Source of the DNA: Corynebacterium freiburgense
GTDB lineage: Bacteria > Actinomycetota > Actinomycetes > Mycobacteriales > Mycobacteriaceae
Reading direction: 5' to 3'
Assembly (NCBI RefSeq): GCF_030408815.1
Contig: NZ_CP047355.1
Location: 1,178,001 to 1,242,000 of the forward strand
Length of the DNA stretch: 64,000 nt
Shown here: positions 25,965 through 36,348 of the stretch, piece after piece
Numbering within the stretch: the stretch's first letter is position 1
Layout of the letters: each line of letters starts with the position of its first letter
Program-made: the position numbers and the translations under genes
The notes under the pieces: model-generated
Told to the model about the DNA's origin: nothing
Database searches by the model: none
The model's input: only the letters and a program-made list of their open reading frames with translations

Positions 25965-26008
25965 AACGCCGTTTCTGCTTTTGAACCCCTGGGCAGAAGC
26001 GGCGTTTT
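25965..26008 (+). terminator. Terminator after pfkA
   Basis: A 14-bp stem with one G-T pair: AACGCCGTTTCTGC (25965-25978) with GCAGAAGCGGCGTT (25993-26006), then TTTT. It isolates pfkA from the large-protein cluster. Confidence 0.9.
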
Positions 26009-26110
26009 GCTGTACGGGTGTACGAATATTACCCCTTTGACAACCCGGTTGTTTGGCACTGTTGCTATCTTTGCTGTTGGAGATTATTTCCAACTTGAGA
26101 GGTTTATATT

Positions 26111-27001
26111 GTGGTAACTGACCAAAAAACAACAGAGGTTGAGGATAATAAAGAATGGATTGATGCTGGAGACTACAGCTTTAAATTACATAATGGTGTA
26201 ATTGTTGCCCGAAATGCTAAAGGTAGAGTTTTAAAAACGGTTCCAGCAAAAGCAAAAAAGCTTCAGCAGTATGAACAGCTTGAGGGGTTAAGAATTTTCC
26301 TTGCTCAGCACGAGGAACAATGCCTCGAATATGTGCGTAAGTGGTTTCTGCATGGCTTGCCGGTGCCACTGAGCGTAATTATTGCTGTATGGCCGGATCC
26401 TTCATGGCGAAAGTACCTTAATGATGTGATTGTAAGCGATGGACAAATTACGGGATTTCTACGATCAACAAATGAGCAGGGAATTCAAGTAATTGACCTT
26501 GATGGTGAATCCACATTAATACCATTTACAGATGAGGCGACTGTCCTTTTGCAACACCCAGCAATTCTGGAAGAACTTGAAGAGTGGCGGGAATTTGCAG
26601 TTGAATTAGGTGTACACCAAGGACTCGACCAATTATTCAGGGATGTGTATCAAAAGCCCTCTGATTCAGATGGTCAGAAAGCTGCAGTAAACGCTTACCA
26701 AGATGGAAAATACGATCGTTACGCGCATCTTCTTGGAAGAGCTAGAGGTGGAGGCTTTGTTGCCACAATGGCAATGGTAACGGTCGATGTTTTTGAACAT
26801 GGCGAGACAATTACCGCAGCACTCGATATTGACGCTTGGGATCCCAGTGAAGGTGCAACACTTGGGACATTAACATTCACAAAACAACAAAAGACGATGA
26901 AATTGGAAGAAGTGGGGCCAATTGCATGGTCAGAAGGTATACGAATGAGCGAATTTATATATGCTGGCCGCACAATTGAAACTAAAGGGGAAGGAAACTA
27001 A
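26111..27001 (+). CDS. DUF4132-like domain protein
   Basis: A 296-residue protein consisting almost only of a DUF4132-like module. Landmarks are VARNAKGRVLKTVPAKAKK, WRKYLNDVIVSDGQITGFL, a PFTDEATVLLQHPA segment and LEEWREFAVELGVHQGLDQLFRDVYQ. In larger bacterial proteins this module follows a WGR domain or long helical repeats; here it stands alone. It starts at GTG after AGAGG. The stop overlaps the next start (TAATG), so it is translationally coupled to the 1544-residue protein, which implies a fixed ratio and probably a physical complex. The biochemical role of DUF4132 is not known to me. Confidence 0.75.
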   Translation: MVTDQKTTEVEDNKEWIDAGDYSFKLHNGVIVARNAKGRVLKTVPAKAKKLQQYEQLEGLRIFLAQHEEQCLEYVRKWFLHGLPVPLSVIIAVWPDPSWRKYLNDVIVSDGQITGFLRSTNEQGIQVIDLDGESTLIPFTDEATVLLQHPAILEELEEWREFAVELGVHQGLDQLFRDVYQKPSDSDGQKAAVNAYQDGKYDRYAHLLGRARGGGFVATMAMVTVDVFEHGETITAALDIDAWDPSEGATLGTLTFTKQQKTMKLEEVGPIAWSEGIRMSEFIYAGRTIETKGEGN

Positions 27002-30000
27002 TGGAAAACGGAATTCTTAGTCAGGGTGGGATCCTCCCTAGTTCTCAACAATGCCCCGAAAAAGCATCTAAGCTCCTTGCAATGCAATTCCAAGGAGCTC
27101 AACGGACAATAGTTCGCCTTGTGCCCGAAAAACTCAAGCAAGCGGAAACGATTGCTCTAAAAACTTTCGATATTGAACTTGAAACCGAACAAACAGTAGG
27201 TTCAATCTACCAGCGTGCAATTGGCTTCCCCGCTTGGCCAATCATTCAAGATCCAGCGAATGCTCAACATGCCTTAAACTTAGTAGGAGATTTGGAATGG
27301 GCAAGGCGCAATGCCCGAAACCAAGCCAAAAAAGTAAAAGATCGTTTCGACGCCCTGACCACCACACTTTCCGCGTCAGCCCCGCATTTTGTACCTACCT
27401 TTCTTGAAGAACTCGCTCGAATTTTCTACCAAGTAGAGAATTTTCAATATGCAAAGCAGTACTTTGGTAAAGCGAGAATGATTGAAAGGGCATATGACCT
27501 CCCCATTGATAATGAGCGGCACCGATCTACGCTTTTAGAATTTGCTGTATCCGGAGTCATATCAGCTCGAGAACTCACTGCAGAGGCCAATGCAGCTCCA
27601 TCACGTTTTGAAACCTCTCAAGAAGCCTTTGACTTTATTTTAGAAATAAATATTGACCGAATTCGAGCGGGGGTAGCGCCCTATGCATTCTTGGTCCGTG
27701 ACTTAAGGAAACTGGGAAAGCTTGCAGGCTATAAGTCTGAACAGGTAGATACAATACTTTTAGAAAAACTTTTGCCCCTTGATGGCACATTTTCAGCCCC
27801 AGGAGGATTCTGGAAAGCGCTGGATAAATCTCTGATTACATATCTCCGCGAAAACAGACATGCCCGCGAAATTCTGCGTAAAACAAAGCCGAATGAAATT
27901 GAGGCGAATAAGTATTTTGAAATACTTCATAATGCTGGAGTAATTGCGGAAATTCGGGAGATGCTGGGCGAGCATGCAGTGTGGACACTTGAAACAATAA
28001 ATAGGCTTAGTCATGATCTTGCTTATATAGAAAAAGAAATTAGAGCTGAGGTTGCTTATGCAGGAGATCGAATTCGAGGTGGATATATAACCGCTCAAAC
28101 GCGCTATATACCATTGAATCTTCTTGATGAACTGTTTGAATATGGTGCAGTAGTAGATGCCGCACAGGTCGATGAGTATTCCTGGGCTGCCCGACCACAA
28201 TGGGGCTTGTGGACTAGAGAGCAATTTAAAGAAAATCGGCGTGGTTTGACCTTCCTTTATCAACACGAAGAATTACGGCAACAATTAATCCGCGAGCTTA
28301 GCAGCGAGGACATAGTAGCGAATTTTGATCTTCTAACAGAATTTGAGGGAACCAGGTCAATTCTTAACGATAAATTTGATGCTTTACTTGAACTTAAAAA
28401 AGATGCGTTAGGTAATCATGAAGAAATTGAAAAATATCTCAATTTAGTTAAGCCATTAGCCAAGCCAGAAATTCTAGAATTTGCACCTGAAAAAATATCT
28501 GCTATTTTTGATTTCGATGCTGTGAGTCATTTTCAAAAAATCATTCAACGCGGTAGTTTTGTAGAATATACTTGGCCTGCATTTGAGAAAGCAGTAGAGC
28601 GTTTACAAACGAAAGCTAAGACGGCTAGTTATACGATTCTTGGTTCATATCCGATGGTGATAATTGCTTGCGGAGATTATATCGAGGTCGTTGATGGCGA
28701 TGATATTGTATTCCAGGGGGAATTGCCCGCAGGTTGGGAAGTTATTTCTAGGGCGATGTTTGTTGATGGTGAAGTGGTAATTGGTTTCCGGACTCGAAAT
28801 GATTGGAATCAAAAGGAACACTGGATTGGTTCCTCGATTACAGATACCGTGAACTACTACTATGGAGCTGACGGAGAATACACCTTACCGCTTTCAGGAG
28901 GACGGCTCGGCGCTGGTGGGATAGTTACCACTAGTGATAAAAACGTATTTGAATCTTCAGGTTATGTATTTACTACAAAACAAGATGGCTCCAGCGCATA
29001 TATTAAAGGCCGGTATTCTTATAGCAACCTCAAACATTGGGATGGGCAGTCTGTGCAGCTTTGTGAGTACACTGCCAAAAAGATACTCGAAGATTTAGAT
29101 TTAGCGAATGTTATTGAGGGTTTGGATATTGACCTCACTAACGCGACTATATCTTGGCAGGACGCGACTATTATTCCGATGCAACCAACTACAGCATTAA
29201 GCCCATTTGGTTCGATAAATGGTTCGCACGTTTCAATCCCATTCCAGCTAGGGGAAAAGCGTTACCAATTGATAAGTGGTTTAGGAACTTTCGAATCCTC
29301 AATGGCGCTTGCCGTTTTGCAGCGCCCTGGTGGCGGAGTCTGGTTTGGGTCCGATGATTCGATATTTGATCCAGAATCCATGGCGGAAATTAATGCGCCT
29401 CATGACCTTAGCGGGACAAAGTTAGCTATCGCGCGACTGCCTCGAGAATGCTGGCATCAATTGGTCCCGCGAGACGTATCCGCAAGCCTAGCAATGAGGA
29501 ATTACTCGGATCAGGATGCGCGTGAGGTTATCCGCATTGTGTATGCGAGCCTGCTTGAAGAGTACAGTGAAGACTTGCTGGTGGGGTCAGTGTTCCGGGA
29601 ACTCAGTCTCGCTATGAAGGAACTAAGCCTCGCTTTACTGCATCTAGGTGCGTCTACACGTGTGGAAGACAGCGTAGTTAAAAGCATTAAAAAAGCTCTG
29701 CAACGCCATCTGAATACCGACAACGCAGTACTGATTGAAGCAATCACATCTTCAGTGATGAGAGTACGCTGGCAGATTTCCAAATTCGCAAGCTTTGGAG
29801 AATTGATTCGCCAGCAGCAACGTCGTGACAAACAGGTGAAAATTTCTAAGAAGAACCAGACAGTCCCTGTATTAACGCCAGGTGCTTACAAAGTTTTGGA
29901 AACCCTCGTAGGAAAGCATTATCGAAGTTCACCGGATGCAGTGGCAAACCTGATTTCTGAACTTGCACGATTTTCGGAAAACCAGGATACGAATGTAATA

Positions 30001-31635
30001 GTAGACAATCTTGAAAATCTACTGTGCCTTAATATTGCTTCAAATGAGCGCTATATTTTGGGACGAATGGGGGCTCCTTATATTGCCCGTCTATTAGGTA
30101 AAGAGGCGGTACTGGAGTTTATTCAATGGCTCCGGGCAGGAGTTGCTGCCGGTGTATTCGCTTCTGGATGGCGAATTGGAAAGGTGGATATTCCTAAAAA
30201 TAGTGAAAATAAAAATGTCCTACCCGTGGGGTCCGTGGTTGAGGGTTGTTTAGTCATTGATACAAGCTATAACTGGATTGCTTCACAGCGAGTCGAGCAG
30301 CGCATTCTCTGGATTCCTGATGCCCGTGAATCAGTTGATGGCATGCAAATAAAAGAAAATCAATGTGATGCATTGAAGGCAACACCATTATTGGAAGCTC
30401 TTCAGGCAATTGAAGACAACCTCGATTCTCGTGAGCTTAGCGAGGATGCAGTTGAAGCATTAGCTCTATCAACTCCACTTACACGAAGCGCTGTAAAATA
30501 TATTTACGGTGGAAAGCTGAACCCAAATGATTGGGATGCAAATTTCCTGTCTAAAGAGCAAAGGGCCGTTCTTGGTTTCTCGATTTTGCAAACAAAATCG
30601 GTGCATACGCAAAGCCGAGCGTTCCAAGAAATCATAGAAAAATCTTTAGTCTGTGCTGTTCCGAAAGATGATCCTGTCTCATATATAACGAATGGTTTGG
30701 ATATTAGTGCGGTTTTAAAGGTCTGGGAATCTGAGTATGGTGAAGCGGATATTCCGCTCACCGATGAGGAGATTGTATATCTGCATACGAAAATTGGGGA
30801 AGCACAAAATCGTGTACTCAATGTAAGTATGCCGGCATCCTCTTTGTCCTATAAAAAGATCGGCGATTTCAACGGTGATCATACGTTTTTGGCGGCTCTG
30901 CTTTGGCTCGCTTCCCATCGACCGTTAAATGATCCGCACCGCCCAAAGATCGCCCAAAAACTTATGTGGTTAAAAGAAACTGCGCAGCATGAATACGCTA
31001 AAAACTCTAAACTGCAAAAAGCTTTTGCAAAAGTACAATTGGGCGTTGAATATGAAACAGCGCTTCAGCCATATATTGAGCAACAGGGCGTGCGTTTACT
31101 CCTAGAAGGTCATCTTGATGCTCTAATAGAAGATCTTCAAACGGTTTATAGTACTGATAAGCATGCTTGGGATCCTTTAGTAAGTGCGCCAGAAGTTGTT
31201 GAAAAGGCGATGGAAAAGCTTCAAATTTCAGAGGACGCGGCTCGCTACTATCTCCAACTACTAGCTTTGGTGGATGCTGACGATAAGAACATTCGTTTGT
31301 GGAACGGTTGGCGCAAAAAGAATATTGATTCCGCAGCTGCGGAATTGTTGGAACACGGACTCATTATTGAAGCCGATCGACCAGGTACTGGGCGTAAGCG
31401 TTTCCTTCCTGGTGGGTGGTTGTCGGGAATTGCCGGTAGTAGGCCCATGGAATCCTGGAAGATTCATCATTATTACGTCTGGGCTGATTCTGTTGTTCGG
31501 CCAATCATTCCAGGCAATCCCGTCACAGTTCCCTTAGGGAAGTTGTATGTAGATGTATGGCAGCGCTATGAATCCGGTGACACCCCCGGCTATGAAGCAC
31601 TAACAACCAACCGTTATCGAACGCGACGTCGATAA
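27001..31635 (+). CDS. 1544-residue multidomain protein, first large paralogue
   Basis: Visible regions: an N-terminal beta-rich segment (about 30-70); a helical repeat region with a TPR-like unit (FQYAKQYFGKARMIERAYDL, about 150); long helical stretches to about 510; a beta-rich middle (about 540-830); a conserved block ERYILGRMGAPYIARLLG with a partner VVEGCLVID (about 1015-1085); and a C-terminal winged-helix-like part (ISEDAARYYLQLLALVD, then AAAELLEHGLIIEADR) ending RYRTRRR. No nuclease, ATPase or signal motif is seen. Similar actinobacterial proteins of 1500-1700 residues are, as I recall, annotated 'DNA-binding' and occur near DUF4132 proteins. G+C is clearly below the flanking housekeeping genes. 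Confidence 0.8.
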   Translation: MENGILSQGGILPSSQQCPEKASKLLAMQFQGAQRTIVRLVPEKLKQAETIALKTFDIELETEQTVGSIYQRAIGFPAWPIIQDPANAQHALNLVGDLEWARRNARNQAKKVKDRFDALTTTLSASAPHFVPTFLEELARIFYQVENFQYAKQYFGKARMIERAYDLPIDNERHRSTLLEFAVSGVISARELTAEANAAPSRFETSQEAFDFILEINIDRIRAGVAPYAFLVRDLRKLGKLAGYKSEQVDTILLEKLLPLDGTFSAPGGFWKALDKSLITYLRENRHAREILRKTKPNEIEANKYFEILHNAGVIAEIREMLGEHAVWTLETINRLSHDLAYIEKEIRAEVAYAGDRIRGGYITAQTRYIPLNLLDELFEYGAVVDAAQVDEYSWAARPQWGLWTREQFKENRRGLTFLYQHEELRQQLIRELSSEDIVANFDLLTEFEGTRSILNDKFDALLELKKDALGNHEEIEKYLNLVKPLAKPEILEFAPEKISAIFDFDAVSHFQKIIQRGSFVEYTWPAFEKAVERLQTKAKTASYTILGSYPMVIIACGDYIEVVDGDDIVFQGELPAGWEVISRAMFVDGEVVIGFRTRNDWNQKEHWIGSSITDTVNYYYGADGEYTLPLSGGRLGAGGIVTTSDKNVFESSGYVFTTKQDGSSAYIKGRYSYSNLKHWDGQSVQLCEYTAKKILEDLDLANVIEGLDIDLTNATISWQDATIIPMQPTTALSPFGSINGSHVSIPFQLGEKRYQLISGLGTFESSMALAVLQRPGGGVWFGSDDSIFDPESMAEINAPHDLSGTKLAIARLPRECWHQLVPRDVSASLAMRNYSDQDAREVIRIVYASLLEEYSEDLLVGSVFRELSLAMKELSLALLHLGASTRVEDSVVKSIKKALQRHLNTDNAVLIEAITSSVMRVRWQISKFASFGELIRQQQRRDKQVKISKKNQTVPVLTPGAYKVLETLVGKHYRSSPDAVANLISELARFSENQDTNVIVDNLENLLCLNIASNERYILGRMGAPYIARLLGKEAVLEFIQWLRAGVAAGVFASGWRIGKVDIPKNSENKNVLPVGSVVEGCLVIDTSYNWIASQRVEQRILWIPDARESVDGMQIKENQCDALKATPLLEALQAIEDNLDSRELSEDAVEALALSTPLTRSAVKYIYGGKLNPNDWDANFLSKEQRAVLGFSILQTKSVHTQSRAFQEIIEKSLVCAVPKDDPVSYITNGLDISAVLKVWESEYGEADIPLTDEEIVYLHTKIGEAQNRVLNVSMPASSLSYKKIGDFNGDHTFLAALLWLASHRPLNDPHRPKIAQKLMWLKETAQHEYAKNSKLQKAFAKVQLGVEYETALQPYIEQQGVRLLLEGHLDALIEDLQTVYSTDKHAWDPLVSAPEVVEKAMEKLQISEDAARYYLQLLALVDADDKNIRLWNGWRKKNIDSAAAELLEHGLIIEADRPGTGRKRFLPGGWLSGIAGSRPMESWKIHHYYVWADSVVRPIIPGNPVTVPLGKLYVDVWQRYESGDTPGYEALTTNRYRTRRR

Positions 31636-31647
31636 GTTTAGTAGCAA

Positions 31648-31681
31648 GGCGTCACATTGTAATCGGTGTGGCGCCATTTTT
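31648..31681 (+). terminator. Terminator between the two large paralogues
   Basis: GGCGTCACA (31648-31656) pairs with TGTGGCGCC (31667-31675, one G-T), followed by ATTTTTATT. It lies 13 nt after the first large gene and 20 nt before the second start, so it should lower expression of the second relative to the first. Confidence 0.8.
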
Positions 31682-31700
31682 ATTAAAGAGGAATCTATCA

Positions 31701-34700
31701 ATGAAATCTATTCGCGAATTTGAAGTGCTCCCAGTTTCAGAAGATATACATATTAACCGCGGGAAAATTGATGCTTTGTGTGCGGTTACAACTCACCTTG
31801 GTCATCAAACGGTTGTTCGTTTAACGCCACGACAATTGGTTCCAGTGATCGGGCAGGTTGCACAATTCTTTGGTGGCAGTATTGAACCAGAAAAGATTGT
31901 GGGTATTACGCGTATTCGTGCCGCCGGATTTCCCGAATGGCCAATCTTGCAATACCCAGAACATACTCGCAATGTATTAAATCTGGTGAGCGATTTGGAA
32001 TGGGCGCGTCGCCAAATAAAAGCCAACCCAAATAAAGTAAAAAAACATTTCGACGCCTTGACCGCTGATCTAGGTGCGAGTGTTCCGCAGCTTATTCCGC
32101 CGCTACTTGATGAACTGTCTCGAATATCGGGCTATGCAAATAAACAGAAATTGGCAAAGCAGTTTTTCCAGCGAGCGAGGACCGCAGAACGGGTTCATTC
32201 ATTGCCAATTGACATTGAGCACCATGCAACCGTACTTAAAGAATTCGCTGATTTAGGAATATTGACCTCGAAGGAGCTACAAGCAGAAGTAAAAGACGCA
32301 TCTAAATACACTGGCGAACCTGCTGATATTTTTGCTTTTCTCCTAGATATCCATGCCCGCTATGTTGAAGCTGGAAATCCTCCGTATGCGTATTTGGTGC
32401 GTGATATGCGTAAATTGGGGGAGTCGGCAGGATTAAAGCAGGATGTCATTGATACAAAAATCATGGATGCGCTACTGCATTTGCAAGCCACAAAGAATGC
32501 TCCCCACAAATTCTGGGAAGCTCTACGTCATACCTTGCCGGAATATTTGCAGAATAATCCAGAAATAGCAGAGGAACTATTTTTTGCAAAACCACAAAAT
32601 TTTAATATAAAGAAATACTTTTCTACGTTTACGGCCATTGGATTACTCGATCGAGTTCGAAATGATAGAACGCTCTATTGTCAGTGGTTGGAAAAAGTCC
32701 TTGGTAATTTGCGCGCTGATGAGTATATCCAAGGCACAAGCCTTTTGCTAAGTGAGCTACAAAACGCTTCCAGTCAACTTACAGGCGCAACTATTATGGT
32801 TGATTTCGGAAATATGCCACCAAGCATTCTCGATGCCTTGTGTGAATATGGTGTTGAGATTCGTTCATTGCATAATCATCGATGGATGAGCCGTATTCGG
32901 TGGGATCTGTGGCTAAGTGAGGAACCAAAAGAATTTCGCCGTGATTTGAGTTATATTGCAAAAAATTCCGAATTATCTGAGCGTTTTGCTGAAGAGTTAA
33001 ACCATTGGGAGATTAAAACTTATTGCGACGTTATATACAATAATAGCGGTGCTTTGGAGCTTCTGAAACGAAAAATTGCGACCTACATTTCCCAACTTGA
33101 ACAAGCATTCGGCAGTGTTGCTGAAACGCAAAAAGTCCTGAACCTAGTTAGTGAATTGGCGTTACCGGAATTGCCAAATATGGTTGGCGATCAAATCCGG
33201 CGCTTGTTTTCCTTCCAGGCTGTCCCGAACTTCCAACAAGCTGTGCGTTCAGGGTTGCTTTTTGAACTTACTTGGCCAGCATTTGAATCCGAAGTAAGTT
33301 CACTGCAAAGCGAAAACAATGATGATGCTGTATCCGTGTATGAATCTTATCCGGGCGCAGCTATTGTTTGCGGAAATGATATTTCAATCGTAGAGGGTGA
33401 AAAGGTAGTTTTTCGCGGATCGCTACCTGCTGGTGCATATACCGTTATTGGAGTTCAGTTTGTACAAAATAACGTGATGTTAGTGTATGAACCGCGCACT
33501 GATTGGCGGATTTTTACGCAATGGCTGGGTGCGGTGGAAACAAAAGCTTTTCCATTTTCTTCATTTCCTGGTGACCAATTTTCTTTGCAGGTAGAAGATG
33601 GGCGCCTTACAAGTGATGGACTTATTGTTCCTGGAAAGCTAGTTCATCCAGGATGCCGGGGGACTGTGTTAGCAACCAACCATAAAGGCATTCCAGCTTT
33701 TACATGTGGCGTAAATGATGGGGATCTTACCCGGATTTGGGATGGAAAAAACCTTGCGGTGTTCAAGGGAGAGGCTTTGGAGATTTTGGAAAAGCTCGGA
33801 GTCTTCGATATGGCACTTGATTTTTCAGGAATACAGAACGCTGAGTTTATCCCTGATCACAGTATGATTATTCCGGCTGATAAAACAACAATTTCAAGCC
33901 TTTTAGGTCAAATTGACGGTGTGCACCTTAGTGCACAATTCCGTAATGAAGATGGCACGTATTTTTGTGTCAGCCCGCTAGGTACCTTTAAGACCGCAAA
34001 AAGTGGAATGTTCCCGTTGCAGCGCCCAGGTGGTGGGTTCTGGTTCGTGGGCCAAAACGCCAATCTTTACGATTCGGACACTGAAAATGTATTGGTGGTT
34101 AGGGCAGAAAGTTTGGGGGAAAGCGCTGTGTTAGCGCAACTGCCGGTGTCGGCGTGGCATCAGCTGCGCCCGCGAAGTGTTGCTGCGAGTGTTGCAATGC
34201 GTAATTATTCAGCTGAACAAGCAAATGCAGTTATCGACGCCGTGGAAAACGGCGATAAAGAGTTGGCTCAAGGTATTATCGAACAACAATTACCAGGTGC
34301 CGATTCAGTGTTGTGTAAAGCGGTGCTGGCTTTGGCGGAAAGCATGCATGAACTGGCTGTTGAGTTTTCACGCTGCGCAAACCTTACTGGACAAACGATA
34401 AAAGCAATTGAGCTTCCAGAATTTTCGCTAGAAGCTTTGGCGCTTCTATATAATTTTCACCCTAACTTTTCGTATCCGCACGTATCTTTGTTGAATCGTC
34501 TGGTAGACCTACTTTCAGAATTCTGCAGCACCGGTGGTGTTAGTACACAATACTTCGATTTTTTTGAAGAAGTTCCGTGGCTAAAACTTGTGGGACGCGA
34601 ACGCTACATTATTGGGATATTAGGTGCACCACTTTTGGGGAAGCTCGTCGGCGAGAAAAACGTTATTGAACTGGCGAAATTTTTTAAGGATGGAACCCAG

Positions 34701-36197
34701 AAAGGAATTTTCTGCTCCGACTGGCGGTATCTGCAAGTAAACCTAGGGCAGACAAATGACAAGTTTGATGAGTTTTGGCCTGCTGAAACAGTGATCGATG
34801 GTTGTCTTGTAATTGACCAAGATTGGGATGATTATGATAATGAGATTCGATATGTTTGGGGTTTGAAAGATAAAACTACTGTTGATGGTTTTCCTGTTGT
34901 CCCCCAGGATTATTGTCCACTATCAGCAGACGAGTTTGTAGCGTGCCTAGATGCTATTGAGGCTCAGGTAGCAAACCGAGACCTTGATCTAACAGCCGTG
35001 GAAACTATTGTGGAAAATACTGGGCTTACGTCGCAAGCAGTAAAGCATGTCTTTGGTGGGATTCTCCATGGTGCGTTGAGTCGAGGAACGCAACTTTCAC
35101 CCGAACAGAGAGATGTCTTTGGGTTCACGGCTGAAGAAGCAAAAGGTCTTTGCTTGGAAATTGATTATAGAAGCGACATTATTGCAAAAATGCTTGAGGC
35201 TGCGGTACCTGAAGAAAATGCCGTTTCCTATATATTGCAGGGTTTGGATGCTCAACGCGTAGTAGAGGCTTGGAAGCAATACGGTCCGAGTACAACACTG
35301 CGACTCAGCCCCGCAGAGTTGGTTGTGTTTTCCAAGCACTTTTCGCACAATCTAGGGAATTTGCTGCGCAACTTGGAAGAAGATCCATTCGCTTTTCTTC
35401 GAGAGCATTCTCATGCCTGCTCGACATTGGGAGGTTGTATTGCAGTGTTGCTCTTGGCGGCTGAGTCTGAGGAATGTACTGCTGCGCGTAGAGAGTATAT
35501 CGTCCAGAAACTTCTAAAGCTTCGGGATGCACTGGAGCACAGCTTGCAGACAGATGGTGAATTACGAGGTTACTTATCTGATATTGAGTTCGGTGCCGCG
35601 TATGACGATAAGCGGTTTGAATGGTATACCTACTCAACTAGCAATGATGCATTACGACCACTTCTGGAAGGATATCTCGATGTACTTATCGATGATTTAA
35701 AGCACAACAAGCCCGTGGAAGGTTGCCTGTGGGACCCAATGGTTTCGGCACCAGAGGTGGTGGAAGAAGTCTGCTCACAATTAAAGTTATCAGCGCAAGC
35801 TGCGCGGTATTACTTACAACTTCTTTCTCTTGCGGATCCGAGTGATCGAAATATTCGGCGATGGAACTCCTGGAAAACCTCGGATATTGCCAACGCTTCC
35901 AATGAATTGCTTGATGCTGGACTGATTATTGAGGCAAAACGCCAAAAAGCGGGTAGAACGCGTTTTGTGCCTGGGGCTTGGTTATCAGGAGGACGAAACG
36001 TAACCCCTATGGAGGCGTGGAAAGCCCCGCTCTATTTATTGTGGAAAGACACTCAAGTTCGGCCGATGTATGCAGGGACACCACTGCTTGTGCCTCATGG
36101 TGTGTTATTCAGGGAAGTTTGGGATCGTATTATTGCGGGTGATGTTCCTGGATACCAAGAGCTCACTACTGAGCAGTACCGTACGCGGCGTCGATAA
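31701..36197 (+). CDS. 1498-residue multidomain protein, second large paralogue
   Basis: Collinear with the preceding protein over its whole length. Shared landmarks are FPEWPILQYPE versus FPAWPIIQDPA, NLVSDLEWARRQ versus NLVGDLEWARRN, AYLVRDMRKLGESAG versus AFLVRDLRKLGKLAG, LQRPGGGFWF versus LQRPGGGVWF, ERYIIGILGAPLLGKLVG, QAARYYLQLLSLADPSDRNIRRW, and the identical end YRTRRR. Overall divergence is high, so the duplication is old and both copies are under selection. AGAGG precedes the ATG at 31701; the frame opens earlier at 31668, inside the terminator. No catalytic motif is visible. Heteromer formation is an inference. Confidence 0.8.
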   Translation: MKSIREFEVLPVSEDIHINRGKIDALCAVTTHLGHQTVVRLTPRQLVPVIGQVAQFFGGSIEPEKIVGITRIRAAGFPEWPILQYPEHTRNVLNLVSDLEWARRQIKANPNKVKKHFDALTADLGASVPQLIPPLLDELSRISGYANKQKLAKQFFQRARTAERVHSLPIDIEHHATVLKEFADLGILTSKELQAEVKDASKYTGEPADIFAFLLDIHARYVEAGNPPYAYLVRDMRKLGESAGLKQDVIDTKIMDALLHLQATKNAPHKFWEALRHTLPEYLQNNPEIAEELFFAKPQNFNIKKYFSTFTAIGLLDRVRNDRTLYCQWLEKVLGNLRADEYIQGTSLLLSELQNASSQLTGATIMVDFGNMPPSILDALCEYGVEIRSLHNHRWMSRIRWDLWLSEEPKEFRRDLSYIAKNSELSERFAEELNHWEIKTYCDVIYNNSGALELLKRKIATYISQLEQAFGSVAETQKVLNLVSELALPELPNMVGDQIRRLFSFQAVPNFQQAVRSGLLFELTWPAFESEVSSLQSENNDDAVSVYESYPGAAIVCGNDISIVEGEKVVFRGSLPAGAYTVIGVQFVQNNVMLVYEPRTDWRIFTQWLGAVETKAFPFSSFPGDQFSLQVEDGRLTSDGLIVPGKLVHPGCRGTVLATNHKGIPAFTCGVNDGDLTRIWDGKNLAVFKGEALEILEKLGVFDMALDFSGIQNAEFIPDHSMIIPADKTTISSLLGQIDGVHLSAQFRNEDGTYFCVSPLGTFKTAKSGMFPLQRPGGGFWFVGQNANLYDSDTENVLVVRAESLGESAVLAQLPVSAWHQLRPRSVAASVAMRNYSAEQANAVIDAVENGDKELAQGIIEQQLPGADSVLCKAVLALAESMHELAVEFSRCANLTGQTIKAIELPEFSLEALALLYNFHPNFSYPHVSLLNRLVDLLSEFCSTGGVSTQYFDFFEEVPWLKLVGRERYIIGILGAPLLGKLVGEKNVIELAKFFKDGTQKGIFCSDWRYLQVNLGQTNDKFDEFWPAETVIDGCLVIDQDWDDYDNEIRYVWGLKDKTTVDGFPVVPQDYCPLSADEFVACLDAIEAQVANRDLDLTAVETIVENTGLTSQAVKHVFGGILHGALSRGTQLSPEQRDVFGFTAEEAKGLCLEIDYRSDIIAKMLEAAVPEENAVSYILQGLDAQRVVEAWKQYGPSTTLRLSPAELVVFSKHFSHNLGNLLRNLEEDPFAFLREHSHACSTLGGCIAVLLLAAESEECTAARREYIVQKLLKLRDALEHSLQTDGELRGYLSDIEFGAAYDDKRFEWYTYSTSNDALRPLLEGYLDVLIDDLKHNKPVEGCLWDPMVSAPEVVEEVCSQLKLSAQAARYYLQLLSLADPSDRNIRRWNSWKTSDIANASNELLDAGLIIEAKRQKAGRTRFVPGAWLSGGRNVTPMEAWKAPLYLLWKDTQVRPMYAGTPLLVPHGVLFREVWDRIIAGDVPGYQELTTEQYRTRRR

Positions 36198-36227
36198 TTA
36201 TTTAGTGCCAAGCATTGGAGTGCTGAA

Positions 36228-36275
36228 AGCGACGATGGGTTCACATAGGGGGTAGTAAACCTATCGCCGCTTTTT
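36228..36275 (+). terminator. Terminator after the second large paralogue
   Basis: AGCGACGATGGG (36228-36239) pairs with CCTATCGCCGCT (36260-36271) using two wobble pairs, followed by TTTTT. Confidence 0.75.
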
Positions 36276-36348
36276 AGAAAGTATTTTTGGCATGAACTAC
36301 AGGGGGTTTCAAGGTGTCCCATTGATTTCCTAGCAACTCTATATCCGA

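Noticed and set aside
27001..36197. NRPS/PKS or Rhs-type toxin explanation for the giant proteins
   Set aside because: No adenylation, carrier, ketosynthase, YD-repeat or toxin-tip motifs; the landmarks are helical repeats and a winged-helix-like end.
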